Of a stretch of 64,000 nt of DNA, positions 1 through 7,603 are shown one piece after another (within the stretch, counting starts at the first letter, position 1; every line of letters begins with the position of its first letter). The notes under the pieces are model-generated. The model did not search any database, was not told where the DNA came from, and saw only the letters and a list, made by a program, of their open reading frames with translations. The translations under genes and the position numbers were made by a program. Source of the DNA: Acididesulfobacillus acetoxydans (GTDB lineage: Bacteria > Bacillota > Desulfitobacteriia > Desulfitobacteriales > Desulfitobacteriaceae); NCBI RefSeq assembly GCF_900016645.1, contig NZ_CDGJ01000058.1. The stretch is one strand, 5' to 3'.

Positions 1-1
1 T

Positions 2-274
2 GGTAAGAATGAAGCAGCTTTAACCGAACTGGGGATAAAACGAATATCCATCCCAAAGAAGGGCAAGAAAACTCAGAAGCGACAAACCCATGAAAGGCAA
101 AGATGGTTTCGACGTCTGCAAGCATGGCGTGCTGGTGGAGAAGGAACCATTAGCATCTTGAAACGTAAATATGGCCTGGGGAGGAGTCTGCTCAGAGGAC
201 ACCGCGGAGTTAGCATCTGGGTGGGATTTGGCATACTGACCTACAATTTAAGAAGATTGGCCGCCATGAATTAG
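2..274 (+). pseudogene. IS transposase, C-terminal fragment
   Basis: An open frame enters from the left window edge and stops at TAG 272-274, giving the last 90 residues of a DDE transposase. The tail has the RWFRRLQAWRAGGEGTIS and LKRKYGLGRS blocks with an acidic residue in the catalytic helix (AGGEGTIS), followed by WVGFGILTYNLRRLA. This end structure is usual in ISNCY-like and IS5-like transposases. The element continues to about 380, where a short TTTGCAAACC segment may be its terminal repeat. The 5' part lies outside the window, so I cannot say whether the whole element is intact. The family assignment is from memory of the motifs. Confidence 0.7.
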
Positions 275-582
275 GAAATGGCAAGGAATACCCCTCTACA
301 ATGCCGGGGATTCATACTGATGTATTCCGATCCCAGGGGGTCGGTCAAGGGACGGTTTGCAAACCTACTTTTTCAGGGCAATCTAANTATTGATGGTGAG
401 GGGTGAAACTCCCCTGGTTGACTCGGCTCGTGGTGGATAAACATATACTGGCGAAGCCCGCTGGGGTAAGGGCCAGGGAAACAGCGCGTAGGGGATATAT
501 GCAGGCGGAGTGGCATTGCTGGGGTGACTCATTGGGAGCTAACTCTCGTGAGAAGGGCTCTCGCGTAAAAGAGAAGTAGGCG
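275..582. other. IS tail and possible structured-RNA or intron scrap; one ambiguous base
   Basis: No gene is visible. Positions 275-380 are probably the non-coding end of the upstream insertion sequence. Position 387 is N, the only ambiguous base in the window, and likely marks a weak assembly point at a repeat. From about 395 to 560 there are several GC-rich hairpins, for example GAGGGGTGAAACTCCCCT, that resemble the 5' domain of a group II intron. No intron-encoded protein is present, so this reading is weak. Confidence 0.3.
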
Positions 583-1407
583 TTATTCATCTTCTTTTAC
601 CCCCAGAGCTTTGGCAAAAGAAAGGCCACAACGCGCTTTCAGTTCCTCTTTGTGTTCCTGTACAATGGCCTGCATCGCGTTGGCGAGGGCCACTTGCCTC
701 TCGGTCTGGCGCTCCGTGACCCGCTTTTCCGTAAAATTCTGCATCCGGTAGGGGTGGGCTTCACCCCAGAAGATTCCTTCGTGGTAGACGAGAATACGCC
801 TTAAGTCGTAGGGGTTGAAACGAAGCTCGACGGTCTTGCCGAGCAGAGCTTCATCCACTTCATACAGGTTATTGTAAATCTGTACGGCCCCCAGAGAATT
901 GACTTTACGCTTTTCCCGCCACAAAAAAGCTTCCTGCAGTGTGGCCGGATCCACGGGCCGGGACCTATCCAGGTACTTGGCCTTTGCCGCAACTAAAGCC
1001 TCTCGGGGGCTCATCTTCAACGTAGAATGCCGACGGTCGTGGTAGCGTCTCTCTATCCAAGCGGTGAGGAAAGTGTTCACCTCGGCTAGGGTCGTTACTT
1101 TGCCGGATTCAATTTGTTCTTTAAGTAGGGGCTCGAATTTTTCAGCAACGGTCCTAAACCAGCGTTCAATGCGCCCGCGTCCTTGCGGCTGCCTAACCCG
1201 GGTGTGTTTTACGCAAAAACCCAGTTCCGCCGCGATGCGCTTCAAGTGTTGGGAACGGAAAATCTTGGCATTATCGACATAAAAGATCTGGGGAATCTGA
1301 AACTTGATAACCGCTTTCAGGAGTGCATCCTCCAGACAAGGGCCTCTAGGGACACCGACGACAGACAGACTGACATTCTGATCATCTTCTCCGTCAGTTC
1401 TCGGCAT
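583..1407 (-). pseudogene. TnsB/TniA-like DDE transposase, N-terminally truncated
   Basis: The 274-residue frame keeps the second half of a retroviral-integrase-type core: Asp45 in FYVDNAKIF and Glu81 in GRGRIERWF, a D-35-E spacing. A Mu/TnsB-type beta-barrel C-terminal domain follows (about residues 150-235). Intact relatives have 400-550 residues with an N-terminal HTH and a first catalytic Asp, both missing here. The first ~16 residues do not look native, so ATG 1407 is probably fortuitous. No partner ATPase (TnsC/TniB type) is seen. About 20-90 bp upstream lie two GGCGRTT-type repeats and a TGT, which could be a transposon end (about 1440-1498). The copy should be inactive. Confidence 0.75.
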
Positions 1408-1497
1408 CTTATGGCGTAACCTTCAGATACAGGAAGTGGCAACTTCATCCAACTGAAATCGCCGACTTTGGCAGTTGTTCGCTAACCGCCAAATACA

Positions 1498-1870
1498 GTG
1501 CGTCACCACACTATAACAAGCCAAAGCTTTGTTGATTTTGTCATATTGATTCTCATTCCCCTTCCGACTCTGGGCAAATTTCTGTGTCTCTTCCTTACCG
1601 TTGTATACCTTTTCCCCTTTTCGACGCGGTCACTACTATCGAGAGTTCTATCAACCCATAGCGTGCCTTTTTGTACAGCACTGCGCTGTTTATTATTTCG
1701 ATACTTACTTCGTCGCTGTATGGGCGAGAATCTTCATTGCTCGATCGGTAAGGCCTCGTTGCTCGGTGACTGCAAGCTGAAGGTCCAGTGGAGCAACGGC
1801 AATCTCGTGTTCATGCCAGCGAACACTTTCAATTCGTCGAGCAGCAACGAGTCCTTGACGAAGCGCGGAA
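1498..1870. other. Degenerate intergenic DNA
   Basis: No supportable gene. On the minus strand, 1705-1908 is an open frame of about 60 codons without a start; its text (VEKTLSALRQGLVAARRIES) is protein-like but matches no family I recognise. It may be a scrap of a mobile-element passenger gene. Confidence 0.3.
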
Positions 1871-1910
1871 AGCGTCTTCTCGACGCAATAGTGTGAGAAG
1901 GACGCTTTTT
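1871..1910 (+). terminator. Intrinsic terminator
   Basis: AGCGTCTTCTC pairs with GAGAAGGACGCT (one bulge) across a 13-nt loop and is followed by five T residues. It sits just upstream of the toxin promoter and would insulate it from read-through. Confidence 0.6.
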
Positions 1911-1911
1911 A

Positions 1912-1941
1912 TTGGCAGAATAGGGCTAAAGATGGTAAAAT
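1912..1941 (+). promoter_or_regulatory. Sigma-A promoter for the holin-like toxin
   Basis: TTGGCA (1912-1917), an 18-nt spacer and TAAAAT (1936-1941) give a good vegetative promoter about 95 bp upstream of the toxin ATG. A leader of that length is typical of type I toxin mRNAs, which are often translationally buffered. Confidence 0.55.
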
Positions 1942-2041
1942 AGGGACGAGTACAGCGAAATAGGTGCAGGGTGGGCGGCTTTTCCCCTGGATGGTGCCCC
2001 TCATCTTCCAAGGTAACTTGAGAGGACAGGGCGTGCTGGCG

Positions 2042-2140
2042 ATGAGCGTATATCATGCGCTAATGTTTGCAATTTCCTTTGCGACATTAGTGCTGTTCAT
2101 ACTCAAAGTCGCGAAGGACTTAATGGAAAAGCGAAAGTAG
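2042..2140 (+). CDS. Putative holin-like type I toxin, 32 aa
   Basis: This short ORF encodes a 32-residue peptide beginning MSVYHALMFAISFATL, with one hydrophobic helix (about residues 6-22) and a basic tail ending EKRK. It fits the putative holin-like toxin family (Hol_Tox, TxpA/BsrG-like), whose members open with M-x-V-Y/F-x-A-L and act by inserting into the membrane. An in-frame ATG at 1991 would extend it by 17 residues, but the family length favours 2042. The stop codon lies inside a 13-bp inverted repeat. A convergent promoter faces the gene from 2292, so an overlapping antisense RNA is the likely antitoxin. Toxicity is inferred from the family, not shown. Confidence 0.75.
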   Translation: MSVYHALMFAISFATLVLFILKVAKDLMEKRK

Positions 2141-2256
2141 CCCATCCAGCTTGACAATGGAGGCTACTTTCGCTTCCCGAGTCCACCTATAGGCCGCCTA
2201 AACTGCGGCTCGTTGTACTGGGAGCGCGGGATATGCTAGTATCTCGCGTTCTCTTT
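2126..2256 (-). ncRNA. Candidate antisense antitoxin RNA
   Basis: Predicted RNA of about 130 nt starting just downstream of the minus-strand TATAAT (2263-2268) and ending at the hairpin 2130-2174. It contains no ORF of note and overlaps the end of the toxin message through the inverted repeat. The size and convergent layout match RatA-type antitoxins. Transcription is inferred from the promoter and terminator only. Confidence 0.5.
2130..2174. terminator. Bidirectional hairpin shared by toxin mRNA and antisense RNA
   Basis: AGCGAAAGTAGCC (2130-2142) is a perfect inverted match of GGCTACTTTCGCT (2162-2174). On the minus strand the hairpin is followed by TTTTCC, giving a plausible end for the antisense RNA; on the plus strand the T tract is poor. 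The left arm contains the toxin stop codon, so both RNAs would overlap in their 3' ends, as in txpA/ratA. Confidence 0.65.
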
Positions 2257-2262
2257 GCCCAT

Positions 2263-2292
2263 ATTATACCGCAAAGTCAAGCCGTTATGCAA
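2263..2292 (-). promoter_or_regulatory. Promoter of the antisense RNA
   Basis: On the minus strand, TTGCAT (2287-2292), an 18-nt spacer and a perfect TATAAT (2263-2268) point toward the toxin gene. The -10 box is stronger than that of the toxin promoter, as expected for an antitoxin RNA made in excess. Confidence 0.55.
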
Positions 2293-2677
2293 CAGCAGGT
2301 AAGGAACGTAAAACAAACGCTCGTTCAATTTTTCTTTGCGTTTGAGCCGCAGCGGAACGCTCGTTCAATGCTCAGTTAAGGTGGTATTTCGAAATAATCT
2401 TGAACGAGCCCCGGGTGTGTACCTCGCTTCTTCGACATGGGCTTACAAAATCCTGTTTGCTTCCGGCTTGTCCGGGTTAGGTCGTAATATTTTCTGCGCC
2501 GGGAGGAAATACCTTAAGAGATGTAGAATGCTAATAGGTGAGCATGAGATCCAGCGGTCCTTGTGAGGTTTGCCGGTCGAATGCTGACAAATTTCTCAGT
2601 GGAAAACCATGGAGAAGCGCTATTGGTATTAATTTGGGCAATAATATAGTCGGATATTAATATAAGGGGGCTGACAT
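2293..2677. other. Intergenic region with short repeats
   Basis: No gene is supported. AACGCTCGTTCAAT occurs at 2316-2329 and 2356-2369, and its core recurs inverted as TTGAACGAGC at 2400-2409. The remainder leads to the NYN gene and includes its ribosome site AAGGGGG near 2665. Confidence 0.4.
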
Positions 2678-3439
2678 GTGGAAAATGACAAGAAAATCGC
2701 AGTTTTAATTGACGCGGATAACGTATCGGACAAATATATAAAGCATATATTTGATGAAATTGCGAACCATGGGGTACCTACCTATAAACGAATCTATGGA
2801 GATTGGACCAAGCCGCAAATGGTATCATGGAAAGCGGTGCTGCTTAATTACTCTATTACCCCAATTCAGCAATATAGTTATACAACAGGTAAAAACGCGA
2901 CAGACGCGGCCTTAATAATTGACGCAATGGATATCCTCTATTCGAATAACGTGGATGGTTTTTGCATTGTTTCGAGTGACAGTGATTTCACAAAGCTGGC
3001 TGCCCGCTTAAGAGAGGCCGGAATGTATGTGATTGGCATGGGCGAAAAGAAAACGCCCGCGCCTTTCATAGCGGCTTGTGAAAAGTTCAAATACCTTGAA
3101 GTTTTAGGGGTAATCCCAACCAATGCCGGGAAATTGCATGTCAGTGAGAGGCCGGAAAAGCAGGATGTACCCAAAGAAGGTATGGCAAATATGGAAGAAC
3201 TGATAGAATCGATAAAAGTTATCGTAACGGAGAGTTCAGACGAAGATGGCTGGGCTTTTTTGGGTGAAGTCGGAAAAAGGCTCAACAAACGTTATCCGGA
3301 TTTTGATACCAGGAACTATGGGCACTCAAAGCTCACTCCCCTTATATCGTCCCTCAAACAGTTCGAAATCCAGTCACGGAAAACGAGTAATCCACACATA
3401 ACCCATTATTTTATCAAAAATAAAGTAAGTGCTCAGTGA
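2678..3439 (+). CDS. NYN-domain ribonuclease-like protein with LOTUS/OST-HTH domain
   Basis: A 253-residue protein with a PIN-like NYN fold at residues 6-145: acidic residues sit in VLIDADNV near the start, in TDAALIIDAMDILY, and in the IVSSDSDFTKLAARLRE block, the expected metal-binding set. Residues 170-250 form a winged-helix OST-HTH/LOTUS domain (SSDEDGWAFLGEVGKRL, then FDTRNYGHSKLTPLI), which binds RNA in relatives. The pair is usually read as an RNA-directed nuclease with unknown substrate. The GTG start follows AAGGGGG at a normal distance; an overlapping ATG is out of frame. It stands alone between mobile debris and the sigma-54 module. Confidence 0.85.
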   Translation: MENDKKIAVLIDADNVSDKYIKHIFDEIANHGVPTYKRIYGDWTKPQMVSWKAVLLNYSITPIQQYSYTTGKNATDAALIIDAMDILYSNNVDGFCIVSSDSDFTKLAARLREAGMYVIGMGEKKTPAPFIAACEKFKYLEVLGVIPTNAGKLHVSERPEKQDVPKEGMANMEELIESIKVIVTESSDEDGWAFLGEVGKRLNKRYPDFDTRNYGHSKLTPLISSLKQFEIQSRKTSNPHITHYFIKNKVSAQ

Positions 3440-3734
3440 CCAAGAGGCTTAGCCGCATGCTCCTGGAGTTAGCCGGCTTTAGCCAGGGGGAGATTCAGTC
3501 CTCTGGTGTTGTGACTGAACGACGGTGTCGCTTTTCAACGACGGTTTATGAAACGGCGCTTGCCAAACGGGAAGGGCCGCTTCCGAGACGGTTTGTGTGT
3601 CGCAATTAAGGACAGTATGGCTAATTTCCGGCTTGTACCGGGTACGGGCGGAAAAGAGGAGGTGCACGGCTGGCCCCTTGCAGATAGGCATTTTGCCAAA
3701 CCCATAGACAGGTTAGGCAGAAAATTCATGCGGT
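3440..3734. other. Region upstream of the sigma-54 promoter
   Basis: No gene is supported. AACGACGGT occurs twice (about 3519 and 3538), 100-200 bp upstream of the -24/-12 promoter, the distance at which activator-binding sites for sigma-54 systems usually lie. Whether these are activator sites is a guess. Confidence 0.3.
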
Positions 3735-3750
3735 TGGCACGATTCTTGCT
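3735..3750 (+). promoter_or_regulatory. Sigma-54 (-24/-12) promoter
   Basis: TGGCACGATTCTTGCT matches the TGGCACG-N4-TTGCW consensus. The GG (3736-3737) and GC (3748-3749) pairs are separated by exactly 10 bp. It lies about 170 bp upstream of the PduL-GNAT start and two genes before nothing else, while a sigma-54 activator is encoded directly downstream. This makes sigma-54 control of the module very likely. Confidence 0.85.
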
Positions 3751-3922
3751 ACTACTTTGATTTAATGAGAAGTGTCTGAGGTCGACGGCGCGGAACCGGG
3801 ATCACTAAGTGTGCTCGTCGGTGTGCCTAACTTCGCCGGCGCTCGTTAGTGAACCCGGCCTCGCTTCCCTGCAAGTCACTTCAGGCTTCGCCAATGAAGA
3901 GGATAAAAAGGAGTGGAAGAAA

Positions 3923-5158
3923 ATGAGTGTATCTCTCTATCAGCTGCCAACCTATGATTTGAAAATGGACAACAACAAATGGCTGGTCACGATCGGTATT
4001 TCCAGAGCCCACGTTCACCTAAGTCAGCAGCACGTAGAAGAGCTTTTTGGCCAAGGCTATCACTTGAAGGTTTTGCGGGAGTTGGGTCAGGCCGGCCAAT
4101 TTGCTTGCAAGGAGACTGTTACCGTCGTCGGCCCCAAAGGGGTGTTGCAAAAGGTTAGGATTATAGGACCGGCTCGGGCCCAAACTCAAGTGGAATTATC
4201 GCGGACCGACACTTTTACGGTGGGTATTGACGCCCCTTACCGGAATTCCGGTGACTTGCAGGGAACCCCGGGGTGCGTGTTGGTGGGCCCGGAAGGGATG
4301 CTCATTCTGGAAGAAGGTTGCATGATTGCCAAGGCCCATATCCATCTGTTGGCTCAGGAGGCGAAGAGTCTGGGGCTGGCAGACCGGGACCAGGTGGACA
4401 TCCTGATCAAAGGAGAAAAAACGGTTTCCTACAACGATGTCCTCGTGCGCTTGGTTAGTGCCGGCATGACAGAATTTCATATCGATACGGACGAGGCGAA
4501 TGCGGCGGGCGTCGATACGGGTGACCTGGCTCTGATTAAGCACAAGGAGATCGTGATCAGGGACGGGCTTGGCAACGTCAGAGAGGTGGACGCGGATAAT
4601 ATCCGGTTTGTTCAGAGCAAAAGCCCTCAGGACCGTTATTTTCAAGAAGGCATGCGGGTCCTGCGCACTGTCTTTGAATACTCCGCCTCCGAGCAACAGG
4701 AAATGACTCAAAAGGTTTTAGATAATGGCAAGATGGTTCCCAACCAATATTATATCTTTATGGCGATGGAAAAGGATACAGTGATCGGGGTAGCCTGTTT
4801 TTACTGGATGCACAGAGCCTGCCTGGCCTATTTGGAGCATATCTGCATCCTGCCGGAATACCGCAACCGGGGGATTGGCAGTTTCTTCTACCACAAAATC
4901 GTCTCTTTCTTGGAGAAGAACCATCCGGAAATCGAGGGAATGCTGCTGGAAGTGAGCCAAACCCGGGAGGGGTTGGATGCACGCAAACATTTCTTCCTTA
5001 ACCTAGGCGCTATCCCTGTGGATACCAATTTCTACCCGTCGGACAGACTGAAATTGGGTCAGGAACTCATGCTCATGTTTAAACCCGAGATGGTGGATGC
5101 CAGGCTCAACACCGTGATCATGGAAAAAGTGCTGCAGACGTTGGTGCAAATATTGTAG
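3923..5158 (+). CDS. PduL-type phosphotransacylase fused to a GNAT acetyltransferase
   Basis: A 411-residue fusion. Residues ~18-215 are a PduL-family domain (phosphate acyltransferase of propanediol and acetate metabolism): ISRAHVHLSQQHVEELFG, the TQVELSRTD / APYRNSGDL core, and KAHIHL. Both HxH zinc motifs are kept, but the Arg usually preceding each (RHVH, RHIH) is Ala, so activity may be altered. Residues ~255-400 form a GNAT domain with the acetyl-CoA motif RNRGIGSFF. ATG 3923 follows AAGGAGTGG; an upstream in-frame start at 3809 has no ribosome site. The sigma-54 promoter lies 170 bp upstream and the activator gene follows at 48 bp. One guess is acyl-phosphate/acyl-CoA chemistry coupled to protein or small-molecule acetylation. 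Confidence 0.85.
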   Translation: MSVSLYQLPTYDLKMDNNKWLVTIGISRAHVHLSQQHVEELFGQGYHLKVLRELGQAGQFACKETVTVVGPKGVLQKVRIIGPARAQTQVELSRTDTFTVGIDAPYRNSGDLQGTPGCVLVGPEGMLILEEGCMIAKAHIHLLAQEAKSLGLADRDQVDILIKGEKTVSYNDVLVRLVSAGMTEFHIDTDEANAAGVDTGDLALIKHKEIVIRDGLGNVREVDADNIRFVQSKSPQDRYFQEGMRVLRTVFEYSASEQQEMTQKVLDNGKMVPNQYYIFMAMEKDTVIGVACFYWMHRACLAYLEHICILPEYRNRGIGSFFYHKIVSFLEKNHPEIEGMLLEVSQTREGLDARKHFFLNLGAIPVDTNFYPSDRLKLGQELMLMFKPEMVDARLNTVIMEKVLQTLVQIL

Positions 5159-5205
5159 AGTCCGGAAATTTGCTGCCAGGGAGCGGAACGGAGGGGGGAG
5201 TCTCT

Positions 5206-6945
5206 TTGGGTGATTCGGTGTGGCAGGGTGAATTGACCGAGATCTTTCGTAAGGTGTTGGAGTCTGTTCACAATGGCGTCATCGTGATCGACGTGGAGGG
5301 CGGAATCGTTTTTTTGAATCCGGCCGCCGAGCGGATCTTCAATTGCCGGGCGGAAGAATTTCTGGGTCAGCATATTTTCCGCCTGGTGCCCGACTCCGCC
5401 TTATTCACCGTTGCTCAAAGCGGTGTCCCCCTTTTGTCGGACAAAGAAACACTGGGTGACAAGATTTTGATCAGTAACCGGACGCCAATCGTTTGGCGCA
5501 ACCAAGTGATTGGTGCGGTGTCTGTATTCCAGGATGTCACGGATTTGGAAAGTGTCAGCGAGGAACTGCATACCACGCAAAAACTGAAAGCCACTCTGGA
5601 AGCGGTCGTCGAGAATCCCCATGAGGGGTTGGTTGTGGTCGATGAGCATTGCCATGTGGTCATGATGAACCAGTTTTATCTCGATGTGGTGGGGTGCAGT
5701 TTGGAAGAAGTCATTGGGAGACACATCCTTGAGATCACGCCCCATTCGCAGCTGCCGGAAACGGTGCAGACGGGTAATCCGCAATTTGCGGAACTCTGGA
5801 AGGTGGGGGAGCGGGAATTCATCATGATGCGCGTGCCGATTAAGAAGGACGGCAAAATTATCGGCGCGATTGGTAAGACCCTTTTTAAAGATATGGCCAT
5901 TGCCCGCGTCTTTGCCAAGAAAATGATCCAACTGGAAAATGACCTCGAATATTATAAGGAAGAACTCAGAAAAGTCCACGTCTCGGATTACACCTTCGCT
6001 GATATTATCGGTACCAGTGCGGCTCTGATGGAAGCTAAGAATTTGGCGGTTCGCGCGGCCCCATCCTCATCCACCGTCTTGATTATGGGGGAAAGCGGTA
6101 CGGGCAAGGAAATATTTGCCAGCGCTATTCATAATTCCGGTCCGCGCCGCAAAGGTCCGTTTATCAAAATTAACTGTGCTGCCGTTCCGGAACAGCTGCT
6201 GGAGAGCGAGCTCTTCGGGTACAGTGACGGTGCTTTCACCGGAGCGCGAAAAGGGGGCAAACCGGGAAAATTTGAACTGGCGAATAAAGGGACGATCCTC
6301 CTCGATGAAGCCTCCGATATGAGCCTGGCTATGCAGGCCAAACTGTTGAGGGTCATACAAGACAAAGAAGTCGAACGGGTAGGCGGGACACAGCCTGTTC
6401 CTGTCGACGTGCGCATTATCGCCGCTTCTAACCGGGATCTGCAGCAGCTGGTCAAGGAAAAGAAGTTTAGGTCCGACCTGTTTTACCGGCTGAACGTCAT
6501 CTCCCTGGAACTGCCGCCTCTGAGAGAACGGTCCGATGATGTTGAACTCTTGGCCAACCACTTGATCGCCAAATTGAACAGGGAATTGGGGACGGGGATT
6601 AGGGGTATTTCCCCCGAGGCCATGGGGGTTTTGAAAGCGTATCACTGGCCGGGCAATGTCCGAGAGTTGGGCAACGTCCTGGAGAGGATGCTCAATTTAT
6701 GTACGGACGACTATATTGATGTGAGGGATCTCCCAGCCCAATTGCTGCGGGGGGCGGGGCTGACCAAGCGTGAGGAGTGTTCGAATACCTTAAAAGAATG
6801 CCTGTATGAGGCGGAAAAGAAGATGATTCTCAATGCCCTTTACGCTGCTAAGGGCAACAAGATGCAAGCGGCCAGGGCCTTGGGTATTCACCGCTCGGTC
6901 TTGTACCGGAAACTTGCCCAATACAATCTTCCCGAGTTTGACTAG
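5206..6945 (+). CDS. Sigma-54-dependent transcriptional activator with two PAS domains
   Basis: A 579-residue enhancer-binding protein. Two PAS sensor domains occupy about residues 8-115 and 130-240, a short coiled linker follows, then an AAA+ core: Walker A GESGTGKE, the sigma-54 contact loop GAFTGA, and a Walker B-like ILLDEASDMS. The C terminus is a Fis-type HTH (KMQAARALGIHRSVLYRKL). There is no receiver domain, so a ligand, redox state or partner probably signals through PAS. TTG 5206 is preferred because GGAGGGGGG lies just upstream; TTG 5170 has no site. The gene follows the PduL-GNAT gene in the same direction, so it probably activates the -24/-12 promoter at 3735. Confidence 0.92.
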   Translation: MGDSVWQGELTEIFRKVLESVHNGVIVIDVEGGIVFLNPAAERIFNCRAEEFLGQHIFRLVPDSALFTVAQSGVPLLSDKETLGDKILISNRTPIVWRNQVIGAVSVFQDVTDLESVSEELHTTQKLKATLEAVVENPHEGLVVVDEHCHVVMMNQFYLDVVGCSLEEVIGRHILEITPHSQLPETVQTGNPQFAELWKVGEREFIMMRVPIKKDGKIIGAIGKTLFKDMAIARVFAKKMIQLENDLEYYKEELRKVHVSDYTFADIIGTSAALMEAKNLAVRAAPSSSTVLIMGESGTGKEIFASAIHNSGPRRKGPFIKINCAAVPEQLLESELFGYSDGAFTGARKGGKPGKFELANKGTILLDEASDMSLAMQAKLLRVIQDKEVERVGGTQPVPVDVRIIAASNRDLQQLVKEKKFRSDLFYRLNVISLELPPLRERSDDVELLANHLIAKLNRELGTGIRGISPEAMGVLKAYHWPGNVRELGNVLERMLNLCTDDYIDVRDLPAQLLRGAGLTKREECSNTLKECLYEAEKKMILNALYAAKGNKMQAARALGIHRSVLYRKLAQYNLPEFD

Positions 6946-7131
6946 TCGCGCCTAAGCGCCGGAATCGTTTGGCACCCGATCCCAGCTTCACAAAGGCCTG
7001 CGCTAATGGTTAGTTTGGCTCAGCCTGAAGCAGCCGGAGCCGAGGGCAAAGATGAATTCCGGCCGAAAGCAGTGCCAGGTCCAAATTAAGTCTTTGCATT
7101 AGTTGCGGAGAGCTTCAAGGGAGGGACTTAT

Positions 7132-7593
7132 GTGGCCAGGAGAATCGGTATCCTGGGTTGTTCGAACGTGACCCAGGAATATGATTGTGCGTTTGGTTTA
7201 TGTATGCGCGATTTGCGCAAACGCCAGGGAGAATTCAGCCGTTATCCGAAGGATGAAAAATTGGAGTTGATTGGCATCGTAAATTGCGCCGGTTGTCCGA
7301 CGGTGCGGGCACCGGAGAAAATACTCCACAAGGTCAGAGCCTTGGCGGAGATGAATGTCGACGCCATTCATCTTACCTTCTGCATGGTATCGCTTTGTCC
7401 TTTTGTCAAGATGTACGTGGACGTGATTGAGGAAGCCTACCCCATGGTCAGCGTGGTGTACGGGACCCATGATCCCAGGGTTTCTTCCGAGCGCTTTCAG
7501 GAAGAAGTCAAAGGGCTTTTCTGTGCTCCCCGCCTGACTATGACCGACGTGATCTTTTCCCGCCCCGGAGGCAAGAGGAGTGTTCAGCGGTGA
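7132..7593 (+). CDS. CGGC domain-containing protein
   Basis: A 153-residue cysteine-rich protein of the CGGC family (PF08821). Cysteines occur in ILGCSNV, CAFGLCMRD, VNCAGCPT (the family signature, here CAGC), TFCMVSLCP and FCAP. The family is predicted to bind metal or an iron-sulfur cluster, with no assigned reaction. GTG 7132 follows GGGAGG; the overlapping ATG is out of frame. It lies 186 bp after the sigma-54 activator in the same direction, with no second -24/-12 promoter in the gap, so it may be part of the same module or independent. It converges on dltB. Confidence 0.8.
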   Translation: MARRIGILGCSNVTQEYDCAFGLCMRDLRKRQGEFSRYPKDEKLELIGIVNCAGCPTVRAPEKILHKVRALAEMNVDAIHLTFCMVSLCPFVKMYVDVIEEAYPMVSVVYGTHDPRVSSERFQEEVKGLFCAPRLTMTDVIFSRPGGKRSVQR

Positions 7594-7603
7594 CGAGGCC
7601 GTA

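Noticed and set aside
395..560. Group II intron
   Set aside because: Some hairpins look suggestive, but no intron-encoded reverse transcriptase, domain V or clear 5' GTGYG end is visible; kept only as a low-confidence note.
1705..1908. Minus-strand protein-like frame (VEKTLSALRQGLVAARR)
   Set aside because: It has no start codon, no family match I know and is bounded by stops; I note it only as possible debris.
4273..5373. Several overlapping minus- and plus-strand ORFs over the PduL-GNAT gene
   Set aside because: They are mirror frames of a well-supported domain protein and contain no conserved motifs.
6968..6990. TTGGCACCCGATCCCAGC as a second sigma-54 promoter
   Set aside because: The GG and GC pairs are separated by 12 bp rather than the strict 10 bp, and there is no TTGC-type -12 box.
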